Assembly: GCA_031292035.1 (NCBI GenBank)
Contig: JARLHX010000283.1
Span: 52,387-116,386, forward strand
DNA length: 64,000 nucleotides
From: Negativicutes bacterium
GTDB taxonomy: Bacteria > Bacillota_C > Negativicutes > Sporomusales_B > JARLHX01
Reading direction: 5' to 3'
The first letter of the stretch is position 1, and each line of letters begins with the position of its first letter. A program made the position numbers and the translations under genes. The notes below the pieces were generated by a model, which saw nothing but the letters and a program-made list of their open reading frames with translations, was not told where the DNA came from and searched no databases. Of this stretch, positions 33,546 to 42,241 are shown in pieces.

Positions 33546-34541
33546 ATGAAACCGGTTCTTGCGATCTTTATTGGCGAAGCCACCGGCATCGGGCCGGAAA
33601 TTGTAGCAAAACTTTGCGCTGAAAATAGGCTAAAAACTCATTGCCGACCAGTACTGGTCGGTGATGTGAGGGTGCTGGACAGGGGCGCTAGAGCGGCGGG
33701 AGTGAACTTCCCTTATACGGTGGTAGGAGATGTTGATGAGATCGACTGGGAAGGGCCGGTAGCCATTTTGGATCTGGCCAACCTGGACCCGACCACCGTC
33801 AAAGCAGGCGAATTCAACCCGGCGTCCGGGAAAATAACCGGCGAGTCGCTGATCATGATTACCGAATTGCTGAAGCAGGGAAAAGTCGAAGGTCTGACCT
33901 ACGCCCCGCTTAACAAGCAGGCCATGCAGCGAGGCGGCCATGATTTCTCCGGCGACTTTCATTTCTTCTCCCATTATCTCGGCAAGGGCGAACTGTCCGG
34001 CGAAATGAATTTTCTCAATAACCTCTGGGTTTCGCGGGTCACCAGTCACATCCCGCTGGCGCAGGTAGCCGAAAGTCTGACCCAGGACAACGTCCTAAAG
34101 GCGATTACGCTGGCCCACCAAACCATCAGTCGGGCTGGCTGCACCAGTCCGCGAATCGCCGTAGCTGCGCTCAACCCCCATAATGGCGAGGGGGGGCTAT
34201 GCGGCCGAGAAGAGATCGACATCATCGCCCCGGCGGTCCGAGCCGCCCGGGCCGATGGCATGGAAGCGGTTGGACCGTTCTCGGCTGACACGATTTTTAT
34301 CAATGCCTTTCGCGGCGACTACGATGCCGTTATAACCATGTTCCATGACCAGGGTCATATCGCGATGAAAATCATGGGCTTTCAGTTCGGGGTGACCATC
34401 CACGCCGGACTGCCATACCCGGTGACCACTCCGGCCCACGGCACGGCCTTTGACATTGCCGGCCAGGGCGTCGCCAAAATTGACGCCACCGAGCAAGCTA
34501 TTATCGTTGCCTCCAGGATGGCAGCGAAAAACGCCAAATAG
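33546..34541 (+). CDS. PdxA2-type 4-hydroxythreonine-4-phosphate dehydrogenase homologue
   Basis: 331 aa, PdxA fold. FIGEATGIGPEIVAKL replaces the usual GDPAGIGPE; metal ligands appear in HIPLAQV, LNPHNGEGG and FHDQGHIAMKIMGF, and the catalytic part GVTIHAGLPYPVTTPAHGTAFDIAG is intact. PdxA2 proteins outside vitamin B6 synthesis oxidise 4-phospho-threonate/erythronate or dihydrodiols such as TphB's substrate. No DUF1537 kinase is next to it, unlike most threonate clusters. Last gene of the GntR operon, before a terminator. Confidence 0.82.
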   Translation: MKPVLAIFIGEATGIGPEIVAKLCAENRLKTHCRPVLVGDVRVLDRGARAAGVNFPYTVVGDVDEIDWEGPVAILDLANLDPTTVKAGEFNPASGKITGESLIMITELLKQGKVEGLTYAPLNKQAMQRGGHDFSGDFHFFSHYLGKGELSGEMNFLNNLWVSRVTSHIPLAQVAESLTQDNVLKAITLAHQTISRAGCTSPRIAVAALNPHNGEGGLCGREEIDIIAPAVRAARADGMEAVGPFSADTIFINAFRGDYDAVITMFHDQGHIAMKIMGFQFGVTIHAGLPYPVTTPAHGTAFDIAGQGVAKIDATEQAIIVASRMAAKNAK

Positions 34542-34572
34542 ACACTTTACTTGTAGACAGTTAGCTGGGAAT

Positions 34573-34608
34573 GGGAGCCTACCCCGAGAGGGGGGGCTCC
34601 TCTTTTTT
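34573..34608 (+). terminator. Rho-independent terminator after pdxA2-like gene
   Basis: GGAGCC pairs with GGCTCC, with an inner CCCC/GGGG stem, followed by TCTTTTTTG. Confidence 0.82.
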
Positions 34609-34741
34609 GTCCTGTTGGACTGATTCAGGGTCTGTTTCACCATATGGATTTAATCGTAAAAAATCTTGGCGACAGATAAAAAGACAGCAGGAAATTTGGA
34701 AGATATATCGAAATTCATTAAAGATAAAGATAATTAAATTA

Positions 34742-34839
34742 GTTAAAGAAGTCGCGGGCGGATCATTTTTCAAAAAGCTTCTTTAACACCTCCCGATTCG
34801 GCACTTTTGGAGGAGAGGGGATGAAATTTCGGCGTGCTG
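34742..34839. repeat. Repeat copy A: hairpin plus 50-base element, left of the TRAP cassette
   Basis: GTTAAAGAAG at 34742-34751 pairs perfectly with CTTCTTTAAC at 34778-34787; the next 50 bases (34790-34839, from CTCCCGATTCGG to GGCGTGCTG) are about three-quarters identical, by eye with a few gaps, to copy B at 38000-38049. The stretch 34609-35059 has no gene; it is AT-rich, holds this element, a GGGCCG/CGGCCC hairpin near 34904-34933, and the TRAP promoter. Confidence 0.55.
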
Positions 34840-34976
34840 TAGACTAAAAATATGGTCCAAAACCAGACAGGAAGAGGAATCTTGCTGAGGTGCATCACGA
34901 TCCCGGGCCGTCACTAAGTTTGGGTATCGGCCCGTACTATTTGCACATTGCTAATATTTACTATAGCTTGGATAGC

Positions 34977-35005
34977 TTGAAACGAGTATTTCGGTATGTT
35001 AAAAT
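34977..35005 (+). promoter_or_regulatory. Sigma-A type promoter of the TRAP operon
   Basis: TTGAAA, a 17-base spacer and TAAAAT, 54 bases before the first TRAP start codon. Confidence 0.75.
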
Positions 35006-35059
35006 TTGGAATAAGTTAATGTTTTGCAATATTAAATATATATAAAGGAGTTGATATTT

Positions 35060-35584
35060 TTGGCAGATTCAAAAGAACCAGCGCCAATTCAAAAAAACGG
35101 GGTTTCTAGTTTACTGCTATCTATTGATAAGGCTTTTGAAGAATTATCAAAGATAATGTTGCTAGCAATGATCGTGATTGTATGTTTTCAAGTGTTTGCC
35201 AGAAAATTGTTCAGCTATACACCGACTTGGTCTTTAGATGCCACAATTTTTTTACTGATATGGTTTTCATTTTTGGGCATTGCGATGGGCTTTCGGGAAA
35301 GGATTCACCTTGCTTTTACTTCTATCCAATTTAGCGAAAGATCAGATTATTATATTGAAAAGATTATTTCGCTCCTTGAAATTGTCTTTTCACTAATATT
35401 GATTGTTTATGGAACAAAGCTCATGATAAACGACTTTGGTCAAACTATTCCTACCATGGGTAATTTGCCTATAGCCTACAGAACTCTCGCTGTACCCGTA
35501 TCAGGTGTCCTTATTCTGTTTTATGGCGTATTGCAATTATTTGGCGTTGATTTGAAAAGGCATAAAGGATTGGGTGGTCATTGA
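35060..35584 (+). CDS. TRAP transporter small permease (DctQ)
   Basis: 174 aa with four transmembrane helices (MLLAMIVIVCFQVFARK, FLLIWFSFLGIAMGF, IISLLEIVFSLILIVYG, VSGVLILFYGVLQLFG), the standard DctQ layout. TTG at 35060 lies 9 bases after AGGAG; the TTG at 35051 touches the ribosome site. Codon use here is clearly more AT-rich than in flanking genes. First gene of the dctQMP operon; stop and next start overlap. Confidence 0.88.
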   Translation: MADSKEPAPIQKNGVSSLLLSIDKAFEELSKIMLLAMIVIVCFQVFARKLFSYTPTWSLDATIFLLIWFSFLGIAMGFRERIHLAFTSIQFSERSDYYIEKIISLLEIVFSLILIVYGTKLMINDFGQTIPTMGNLPIAYRTLAVPVSGVLILFYGVLQLFGVDLKRHKGLGGH

Positions 35585-36882
35585 TGGATCATACTACTAT
35601 TGAGATTATTGTTCTTACAGTAACATTTGTTGGGTTAATGCTGATACGGGTGCCAATATCTTTGTGTATTGTCGCCTCTACACTATCTGTTTTTTTAATG
35701 GAGAATTTTGGACTTGAGTTAATTTCTCACAAAATGATAGATGGTCTTAATACCTATGCGTTACTTACCATTCCGTTCTTTATTTTGGCTGGTCAAATTA
35801 TGGGTGAAGGGGGGCTGGCGAAACGATTAATACGGTTCGCACTGCTAGGTTTTGGCCGATTTAAGGGTGGTCTTACTATGGTAAACTGCCTTGCTTGCCT
35901 ATTGTTTGGCAACATTTCCGGCTCAGCTAGCGCTGATATGGCTTCCGTGGGTACTGTTATGATCCCGCAGATGGTAAAAAAAGGTTATAGTAAAGAATTT
36001 GCTACAAGCCTTACTATTTCTGCTTCGGTACAAGGTGTTGTTGTTCCGCCAAGTCATAATCTGATTTTGTATGCTCTTGCTTATGGCGCAGCTGCTCCGT
36101 CTATCAATGCTCTTTTCTTGGCGGGTGTTTTTCCTGGTTTTGTTATATGTACAATCTTAATGATTGCTGGTCGATTTCTAGCTATTAGAAATGGTTACAC
36201 AATGATTGAAATAGTACCGGGGGAAGAACGCGGGAAAGTTATTTTTGACGGAATATTTTCTATTATGCCTGCAGTTATAATACTAGGGGGCATTTTTACA
36301 GGTTGGTTTACAGCCACCGAAGCGGGAGCTATTGCTTGCTTGTACGCTTTCGTTGTTACTTTCTTCTTTTATAGAGATATTCCCATTACAGAATTTTGGC
36401 CAATTATACTAAAAACATTAAGAATTTGCTCGCTTGTGTTTTTCTTAATGGCGGCTTCTGCAGCATTTAGCTATGTCTTAACAATCTTGCGTATACCGGA
36501 TATGGTTACTGCACTTCTATTAGGAATATCCAGTAACCCGCTTATCGTATTGTTCATCATAGCTTGCCTGTTGATTTTGCTGAGCGCACCGATGGATATG
36601 GCGCCATTGATTATGATTATGACACCAATATTAAAGCCAGTTGTACTTAGCATGCATATAGACCCTATCCATTTCGGTATTATTATGATGCTCGCCCTAG
36701 GAATTGGCTTGACTATTCCACCTCATGGATCTGTTTTGTTTATAGGGTGTGCCTTGACAGATACACCTATAGGGAAAGCTGTCCGAAGCATGCTCCCATT
36801 CTATTTTATCCTGTTCATTTGTTTGATGGTAATTATCTACGTTCCCCAATTATCTACATTTTTACCACAGTTCATGCGTTAA
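35584..36882 (+). CDS. TRAP transporter large permease (DctM)
   Basis: 432 aa, about 12 membrane segments, standard for DctM. MLIRVPISLCIVAS, FFILAGQIMGEGGLAKRL, NISGSASADMASVGTVMIPQM (the conserved SGSAxAD motif), GWFTATEAGAIA and PPHGSVLF are family features. ATG at 35584 shares a base with the dctQ stop (TGATG), so the subunits are translationally coupled. AT-rich like its neighbours. Confidence 0.92.
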   Translation: MDHTTIEIIVLTVTFVGLMLIRVPISLCIVASTLSVFLMENFGLELISHKMIDGLNTYALLTIPFFILAGQIMGEGGLAKRLIRFALLGFGRFKGGLTMVNCLACLLFGNISGSASADMASVGTVMIPQMVKKGYSKEFATSLTISASVQGVVVPPSHNLILYALAYGAAAPSINALFLAGVFPGFVICTILMIAGRFLAIRNGYTMIEIVPGEERGKVIFDGIFSIMPAVIILGGIFTGWFTATEAGAIACLYAFVVTFFFYRDIPITEFWPIILKTLRICSLVFFLMAASAAFSYVLTILRIPDMVTALLLGISSNPLIVLFIIACLLILLSAPMDMAPLIMIMTPILKPVVLSMHIDPIHFGIIMMLALGIGLTIPPHGSVLFIGCALTDTPIGKAVRSMLPFYFILFICLMVIIYVPQLSTFLPQFMR

Positions 36883-36926
36883 ACTGTTTGGTATAAAAAA
36901 TAATAAATAAAAAAGGAGCGAAAAAA

Positions 36927-37925
36927 ATGAAAAAAAAGTTGGTAGTTCTGGTCTTATTCCTGCTGTGTGTTGCTTTGTTGACAGCTTGTGGCACATCGAA
37001 GGACAAAGCGAGTGAGGGGGCAAAAATCACTATAAGGCTGGCTGATGTTCACCCAACAGACTATCCTACAGTTGAAGGCGACAAGAAATTCGCAGAGATT
37101 GTTAAACAAAAAACAAACGGCAGAATTACGGTTGAAGTTTACCCTGGCGGAACATTGGGTGACGAAAACTCAGTTATCAGTCAGGTTCAAACAGGTGGTA
37201 CAGTTGATATGACAAGAGTCAGCAGTGCTGCACTTACCTCCTTCAACCCCCAAATGGGATTGTTTACTCTTCCCTATTTATTCAAAGACTCAAGTCAAGA
37301 ATGGGCATTTTTGAATAGCGAGAAAGGGCAGCAAATCCTAAAAGATCTTAAAACATCTAATATGATGGGCTTGGCTTACTACGAGTCTGGCGCCAGAAGC
37401 TTCTATTCCAGCAAGCCTCTTACAAAGATTGCCGATCTCAAAGGTCAAAAAATACGCGTACAACAAAGTGCGATTACCATTGATATGGTTACTGCTTTAG
37501 GGGCAAATCCTGTTGTAATGCCATATGGTGATGTATTTGGAGCATTACAAACCGGTACGATTGATGCTGCAGAAAACAATATGCCTTCCTATGACTCTAC
37601 AAACCACTATACAGTTGCGAAGAATCTTATTTTAGATGGACATCAGCGTGTTCCTGAGGTACTTCTGATCAGCTTAGCTATGTGGAATAAATTGTCACCG
37701 GAAGATCAAAAGCTTATTCAAGAGGCTGCCACTGCTTCAGTTGCCACAGAAAGGGAAGCCTGGGCTAAATATGAAGAGAAATCCAACGCAAAGATTAAAT
37801 CTGCTGGCGTTACGATTACTTCTGTTGACAACATAGCTGAATGGCAAGAAGCCGTTAAACCGGTAATTGATAAGAATGGTGCGCAATTTAAAGATCTTAT
37901 TGAGTACATCAAAACTTTAAAGTAA
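36927..37925 (+). CDS. TRAP transporter substrate-binding lipoprotein (DctP)
   Basis: 332 aa. A lipoprotein signal peptide with lipobox LLTAC (Cys about residue 21). The DctP fold is shown by ADVHPTDYPTVEGDKKFAEI, EVYPGGTLGDENSVISQVQTG, the conserved ARSFYSSKPLTKIADLKGQKIRV (arginine that clamps the carboxylate) and GALQTGTIDAAENN. ATG with AAAAGGAG upstream. Binds an organic acid, and the hexuronate genes downstream point to glucuronate or galacturonate. It ends at a terminator, so it forms a complete dctQMP unit. Confidence 0.92.
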   Translation: MKKKLVVLVLFLLCVALLTACGTSKDKASEGAKITIRLADVHPTDYPTVEGDKKFAEIVKQKTNGRITVEVYPGGTLGDENSVISQVQTGGTVDMTRVSSAALTSFNPQMGLFTLPYLFKDSSQEWAFLNSEKGQQILKDLKTSNMMGLAYYESGARSFYSSKPLTKIADLKGQKIRVQQSAITIDMVTALGANPVVMPYGDVFGALQTGTIDAAENNMPSYDSTNHYTVAKNLILDGHQRVPEVLLISLAMWNKLSPEDQKLIQEAATASVATEREAWAKYEEKSNAKIKSAGVTITSVDNIAEWQEAVKPVIDKNGAQFKDLIEYIKTLK

Positions 37926-37954
37926 TACAAATAGAATAGCGAGATGTTCAAAAG

Positions 37955-37996
37955 GGGCTATTCAGAACTCGTTCGAGTTTTTGTAATAGCCCTTTC
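37955..37996 (+). terminator. Terminator-like hairpin after dctP
   Basis: GGGCTATT pairs with AATAGCCC, with an inner AACTCG/CGAGTT stem, ending in TTT. It is directly followed by repeat copy B. Confidence 0.7.
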
Positions 37997-37999
37997 CGG

Positions 38000-38049
38000 C
38001 TCCCGACTCCGGCAATCTTGAGGGCGAGGTGATGGATTCCGGCGTGCTG
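38000..38049. repeat. Repeat copy B: 50-base element right of the TRAP cassette
   Basis: From CTCCCGACTCCGG to GGCGTGCTG, related to copy A at 34790-34839. As in copy A it directly follows a hairpin, although the hairpin sequences differ. It overlaps the -35 box of the next gene. Confidence 0.55.
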
Positions 38050-38075
38050 AAATAAAACACGGCTCAGTCTAGAAT
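38047..38075 (+). promoter_or_regulatory. Candidate promoter for the aldose epimerase gene
   Basis: CTGAAA, a 17-base spacer and TAGAAT, 20 bases before the start codon. The -35 box lies at the end of repeat B. Confidence 0.55.
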
Positions 38076-38095
38076 GATAAAGGGGGATTGGATTA

Positions 38096-39259
38096 ATGAG
38101 AAAAACGCTACCATTGTTGATCTTAGCAGCCCTGTTTTTCGCTATCATCGGACAAAGTCAGTTTGTGTTGGCAGCCGATGCCGCCAAGGCTAATTATGTT
38201 GAACTCAATCGCGCGGCCTTTCAAAAGGTGATTGACGGCAAGCAGGTCGATCTATATACCTTGCAAAACAAGAACGGAATGGTCGCCAAGATCACCAATT
38301 ACGGCGGCAAAATAGTCCAGCTACTAGTGCCGGACAAGAATGGCCAATTGGGCGATGTGGTCCTTGGTTATGACTCGCTCGATCAGACTATGAAGGGTCA
38401 AGCTTCGATGGGGTGTATCGTCGGCCGCTATGCCAATCGGATTGGCAAGGGTCAGTTCAACCTATTCGGCGTGGACTACCAGTTGACCATCAACAATGGC
38501 CCCAATCACCTTCACGGCGGAACCAAAGGCTCCCGCTTTGTGGTGTTTGACGCTATCCAAATCGATGAGAAAACCCTGCAATTGAACTATTATTTTAAAG
38601 ATGGTGAAGAAGGCTACCCCGGTAATTGCAGCTTGAAAGCGGTCTATTCCTTGACCGACGACAACCAGCTTAAGATCACTTATGATGCGGTAACCGATAG
38701 TCCGACTATTGTCAATTTCACCAACCATGCCTTCTGGAATCTGGCCGGGGAAGGCCGCGGCGATATTTTGAATCATGTGTTGATACTGAACGCTGACAAT
38801 TTTACGCCGGTTGACGGTACCTTGATCACTACCGGTGAAATCCGCAGTGTGAAGGGCACGCCACTGGACTTTACCTCTGGCCAGAAAATCGGGGCCAGGA
38901 TCAATGACAGCTATGAACAGCTAAAATACGGGCCAGGCTATGATTTCAACTGGGTTCTCAACAAGATGGGCAAGGAAATGAGTTTTGCCGCCCGGGTGTA
39001 CGAACCGACTTCAGGACGGGTGATGGAAATTTACACAACCGAACCGGGGATTCAGTTCTATTCCGGGAATTTCCTCACAGGCAAAGCGCCGATGGATATC
39101 GGCAAAGGCGGCAAACCGTATGTGTATCGCGGAGCCTTCTGCCTTGAAACGCAGCATTATCCCGACTCTCCCAGCAAACCCAATTTCCCGACCACTGTAT
39201 TGATGCCTGGTGAATGGTTCAGTTCGACCACAATCTACCAATTTTCGGTGCAAAAATAA
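38096..39259 (+). CDS. Exported aldose 1-epimerase (mutarotase)
   Basis: 387 aa. A signal peptide (LLILAALFFAIIGQSQFVLAAD, given here in part: LLILAALFFAII) precedes a GalM-type beta-sandwich. Active-site segments are MGCIVGRYANRIGKG, GPNHLHGG, the catalytic histidine in FTNHAFWNLAG, and the catalytic glutamate near CLETQHYPDSPSKP. It converts alpha and beta anomers of sugars, here outside the membrane, which would supply one anomer to the TRAP binding protein. ATG with AAAGGGGGA upstream. Confidence 0.9.
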   Translation: MRKTLPLLILAALFFAIIGQSQFVLAADAAKANYVELNRAAFQKVIDGKQVDLYTLQNKNGMVAKITNYGGKIVQLLVPDKNGQLGDVVLGYDSLDQTMKGQASMGCIVGRYANRIGKGQFNLFGVDYQLTINNGPNHLHGGTKGSRFVVFDAIQIDEKTLQLNYYFKDGEEGYPGNCSLKAVYSLTDDNQLKITYDAVTDSPTIVNFTNHAFWNLAGEGRGDILNHVLILNADNFTPVDGTLITTGEIRSVKGTPLDFTSGQKIGARINDSYEQLKYGPGYDFNWVLNKMGKEMSFAARVYEPTSGRVMEIYTTEPGIQFYSGNFLTGKAPMDIGKGGKPYVYRGAFCLETQHYPDSPSKPNFPTTVLMPGEWFSSTTIYQFSVQK

Positions 39260-39465
39260 GGGCAGTTAATTAAGTCTTGTCAAATGAGGGCTTTGAAGCC
39301 GTTTTGTCTCTGTGGGCACTCTGGACAGCAAGGCTGTCAGGGTGTCTGCAGAGAAAACGAGCCAAGCTCCTAAAATGTGGTTAGTCGCCTTGTCTGAAGA
39401 CCGGCACACAGACGGAACAGGGTTGAAAAACAATGTCGCTGGAGAAAGCAAGGGATAGAGCGAGG

Positions 39466-40716
39466 ATGAGAGATACAGGCAACAGTAAATATGTAAAAAG
39501 ACTGAACCGCATGTCTGTTCTAAACATTATTAAGGAGAATGAGCCGATCTCCAGGCAGCAATTGGCGGCGGTGACCGGTCTGACGCCTGCGGCGGTGACC
39601 GGGATCATCCGAGAATTGATCGAGATGGACTTCGTGAAGGAAGTCGGGCTGGGTCAGTCCAGGGGAGGGCGCCGGCCGGTAAAACTGAAGGTCAACGGCA
39701 AAGCAGGCTATGTTATCGGCATCGAGGTAACCAGTAAGGAGACCACGGTAGCGATTGCCGATCTGAAGAATACACCGGGCCATGTGGAAAGTTTGCCGGT
39801 GGATATGAAAAACCCCGAAACCGGCAGCAAGGAACTTGCCGAGGCGATAAAACGGATCATGGCTAGCGAGGAACATCGTGAGAAAATATTTGTCGGCGTC
39901 GGCATGGCCTTTCCGGCCCTCTTGACAGGCGAGGGTCGCGTGAAGCGGGCGGTCAATCTGGGGCCGGACTGGAACGACTTTTCGATCAAGGAATTTTTGG
40001 AGAATGAACTGGGAATTCCAGTTTTCGCCGAAACCAATTCCAAGGTTGCAGCACTTGGCGAAAAGTGGTTTGGCGACGGGGCACACTGCAATGATCTGAT
40101 TTATATCAATCTGGGTGAGGGGATCAGCGCCGGTATTTTGGTTAAGGATGAGATTCTGCAAGGAGCGAATGGATACGCCGGTCAGATCGGTCATGTGGTG
40201 ATGATCGAAGGCGGCCCTTTGTGCAACTGCGGCAACCGCGGCTGTCTGGAGGCCATCTGCGGTATTCCCGCTCTGGTGCGCAAAGTGGTCAGCGAGCTGC
40301 CGTTTATTGCCGAAGGGGACATTCTGAAACAATGTTACGCCGCTAAAAAGGAGATCAAGATCCGCGACATCCTGGATGCGGCCATACAAGAAGACTCCTA
40401 TGCCCGGGATATTCTCCGGCAGGCAGGTAAGCTGGTGGGTCTGGCGATCGCCAATATGATTAATTTTTATGATCCTGACGAGGTGTTCATCGGTGGGCGA
40501 CTTACTGTGGCGGCCGATGTCTTTCTGGAGGAAATGACCGAGGTGGTCCGTACCCATACCTTTCCCGAGATCGGGCGGGCGGCCAAGATCACCACATCCA
40601 AACTGGGGGTTAATTCGGGGGTGATCGGCGCTTGTGCGCTGGCGCTGCGCAATCTCTTGAAAGGGCCTGATTCGGAAATTCTAGAATCAGGCGGATCGTC
40701 TCGTTCCGGCCAGTAG
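39466..40716 (+). CDS. ROK family transcriptional repressor
   Basis: 416 aa from ATG 39466, which has AAGGGAT at 9 bases; ATG 39433 has no ribosome site. N-terminal winged HTH (VLNIIKENEPISRQQLAAVTGLTPAAVTGIIREL) plus a sugar-kinase-like ROK domain with the zinc motif GHVVMIEGGPLCNCGNRGCLE. Similar to XylR/NagC regulators. It lies between the epimerase and uxaCBAE, so it probably represses hexuronate genes and responds to a uronate or its metabolite. Confidence 0.88.
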   Translation: MRDTGNSKYVKRLNRMSVLNIIKENEPISRQQLAAVTGLTPAAVTGIIRELIEMDFVKEVGLGQSRGGRRPVKLKVNGKAGYVIGIEVTSKETTVAIADLKNTPGHVESLPVDMKNPETGSKELAEAIKRIMASEEHREKIFVGVGMAFPALLTGEGRVKRAVNLGPDWNDFSIKEFLENELGIPVFAETNSKVAALGEKWFGDGAHCNDLIYINLGEGISAGILVKDEILQGANGYAGQIGHVVMIEGGPLCNCGNRGCLEAICGIPALVRKVVSELPFIAEGDILKQCYAAKKEIKIRDILDAAIQEDSYARDILRQAGKLVGLAIANMINFYDPDEVFIGGRLTVAADVFLEEMTEVVRTHTFPEIGRAAKITTSKLGVNSGVIGACALALRNLLKGPDSEILESGGSSRSGQ

Positions 40717-40802
40717 CCCAGGCTTTTGGAATATTTCAGTTGGTATTTACGGGAGGGCTACACTCAGTCATCTTAGGTCGCATGAATTATAGGAGGATCG
40801 AT

Positions 40803-42221
40803 ATGAAACAATTTATGGATGAGAAATTTTTATTAACCAGTAAAACGGCTGAAAATTTGTATCGCGATTATGCGAAAGAGATGCCGATCATTGATTACCA
40901 TTGTCATTTAAATCCCCGGGAGATTGCCGAGAATAAGCAGTGGAAAAATATAACTGAAATTTGGTTGGTCAGCGATTTTTACGGGGACCACTATAAATGG
41001 CGGGCTATGCGAGCCTGTGGCGTCGATGAGCGATATATTACCGGTAACGCGGACGATAAAGAAAAGTTCATGAAGTGGGCGGAGACTGTCAACCAATGTA
41101 TCGGTAATCCGCTCTATCATTGGACACACCAGGAACTCAGAACCTACTTCGGCATTGACAAACTGCTGTCGCCCGAGACAGCGGAAGAAATCTGGGATAC
41201 GTGCAACGATTTGCTGCAAAAAGAAGAGTATAGGGCCAGGGCCTTTATTACCCGTTCTAATGTAAAGGTGGTTTGCACGACGGATGATCCTGCAGATTCG
41301 CTTGAATATCATCTCGCTATTGCCAAAGATCCGTCATTTCAGGTGAAGGTTCTGCCTGCACTTCGTCCAGACAAAAGTTTCAATATAGAGAAAGACGGCT
41401 TTGCGGAGTACGTTAAAAGGTTGGGCTCAGCGGCAGGCATCGAGATCAATACTGTCGCGGATCTCAAAGCAGCCCTTGGTCAGCGGATTGACTTTTTCCA
41501 TACGGTTGGCTGCCGAGTATCTGACCATGCGTTGGATCCAATCGTTTTTGAGCTGGGAACCGAGGAAGAGATTAATCAGGCATTTCAAAAGGCGCTGCGG
41601 GGAGAGGCCTTAACGGAGAGTGAGATCAAGAAATTTAAAACCCATGTTATGCTTTTCTTGGGGAGGCAATATGCGCGTCTAGGCTGGGCAATGCAGCTCC
41701 ATACGGGAACAATTCGCAACAACAGTACCCGGATGATGCGGCAGGTAGGACCGGATACCGGTTACGATTCGATGGCGGACTACACAATTGGTGTGGCGCT
41801 TGCCAAGTTCATGGATATGCTTGATTCAGAGAATGAACTGCCGAAAACAATTTTATATTCCAACAATCCTCGTGACCATGAGATGCTGGTCTCGATAGCC
41901 GGCTGCTTTCAGGGTGGCGGCATTAGAGGGAAAATCCAGTATGGCTCCGCCTGGTGGTTTAATGATCAAAAAGACGGTATGACCAAACAAATGACAGCAC
42001 TGGCGAATGTTGGTCTGCTGAGTCCATTCATCGGTATGCTGACCGACTCGCGCAGTTTTCTGTCCTATCCCCGACATGACTATTTCCGTCGCCTTCTTTG
42101 TGACCTTCTTGGCCAGTGGGTAGAGGCAGGCGAGGCTCCGAATGACATGGAGCTTTTAGGTAAGATGGTTCAAGATATTTGCTTTAACAACGCGCAGAAT
42201 TACTTTGGGTTCAAACTGTAA
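40803..42221 (+). CDS. uxaC: Glucuronate/galacturonate isomerase
   Basis: 472 aa, the normal UxaC length. Opens MKQFMDEKFLLTSKTAENLY and shows PIIDYHCHLNPREIAENK (metal-binding), DHALDPIVFE, GWAMQLHTGTIRNNSTRMM and SYPRHDYFRRLLCDLLG, all characteristic. It turns D-glucuronate into fructuronate and D-galacturonate into tagaturonate. ATG with AGGAGG at 8 bases. First of four hexuronate genes on one strand. Confidence 0.97.
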   Translation: MKQFMDEKFLLTSKTAENLYRDYAKEMPIIDYHCHLNPREIAENKQWKNITEIWLVSDFYGDHYKWRAMRACGVDERYITGNADDKEKFMKWAETVNQCIGNPLYHWTHQELRTYFGIDKLLSPETAEEIWDTCNDLLQKEEYRARAFITRSNVKVVCTTDDPADSLEYHLAIAKDPSFQVKVLPALRPDKSFNIEKDGFAEYVKRLGSAAGIEINTVADLKAALGQRIDFFHTVGCRVSDHALDPIVFELGTEEEINQAFQKALRGEALTESEIKKFKTHVMLFLGRQYARLGWAMQLHTGTIRNNSTRMMRQVGPDTGYDSMADYTIGVALAKFMDMLDSENELPKTILYSNNPRDHEMLVSIAGCFQGGGIRGKIQYGSAWWFNDQKDGMTKQMTALANVGLLSPFIGMLTDSRSFLSYPRHDYFRRLLCDLLGQWVEAGEAPNDMELLGKMVQDICFNNAQNYFGFKL

Positions 42222-42241
42222 TAAGGAGGCAATGGCGAAAG

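Noticed and set aside
34571..34786. 71-codon frame after the pdxA2-like gene
   Set aside because: It begins inside the terminator stem and has no ribosome site; the region is AT-rich intergenic DNA.
37948..38148. Minus-strand frame whose HAGIHHLALKIAG segment recalls the start of glyoxalase-fold (VOC) proteins
   Set aside because: It spans the terminator, repeat B and the epimerase promoter and is not preserved in repeat A. The likeness is probably chance.
39288..39306. Possible terminator after the aldose epimerase
   Set aside because: Only a five-pair stem (GGCTT/AAGCC) with a 2-base loop and a broken T-run; too weak to list.
39520..40557. Minus-strand frame of 345 codons opposite the ROK regulator
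   Set aside because: The ROK protein has its HTH and zinc motif intact; the minus frame is rich in His/Gln/Arg as expected of an antisense shadow.
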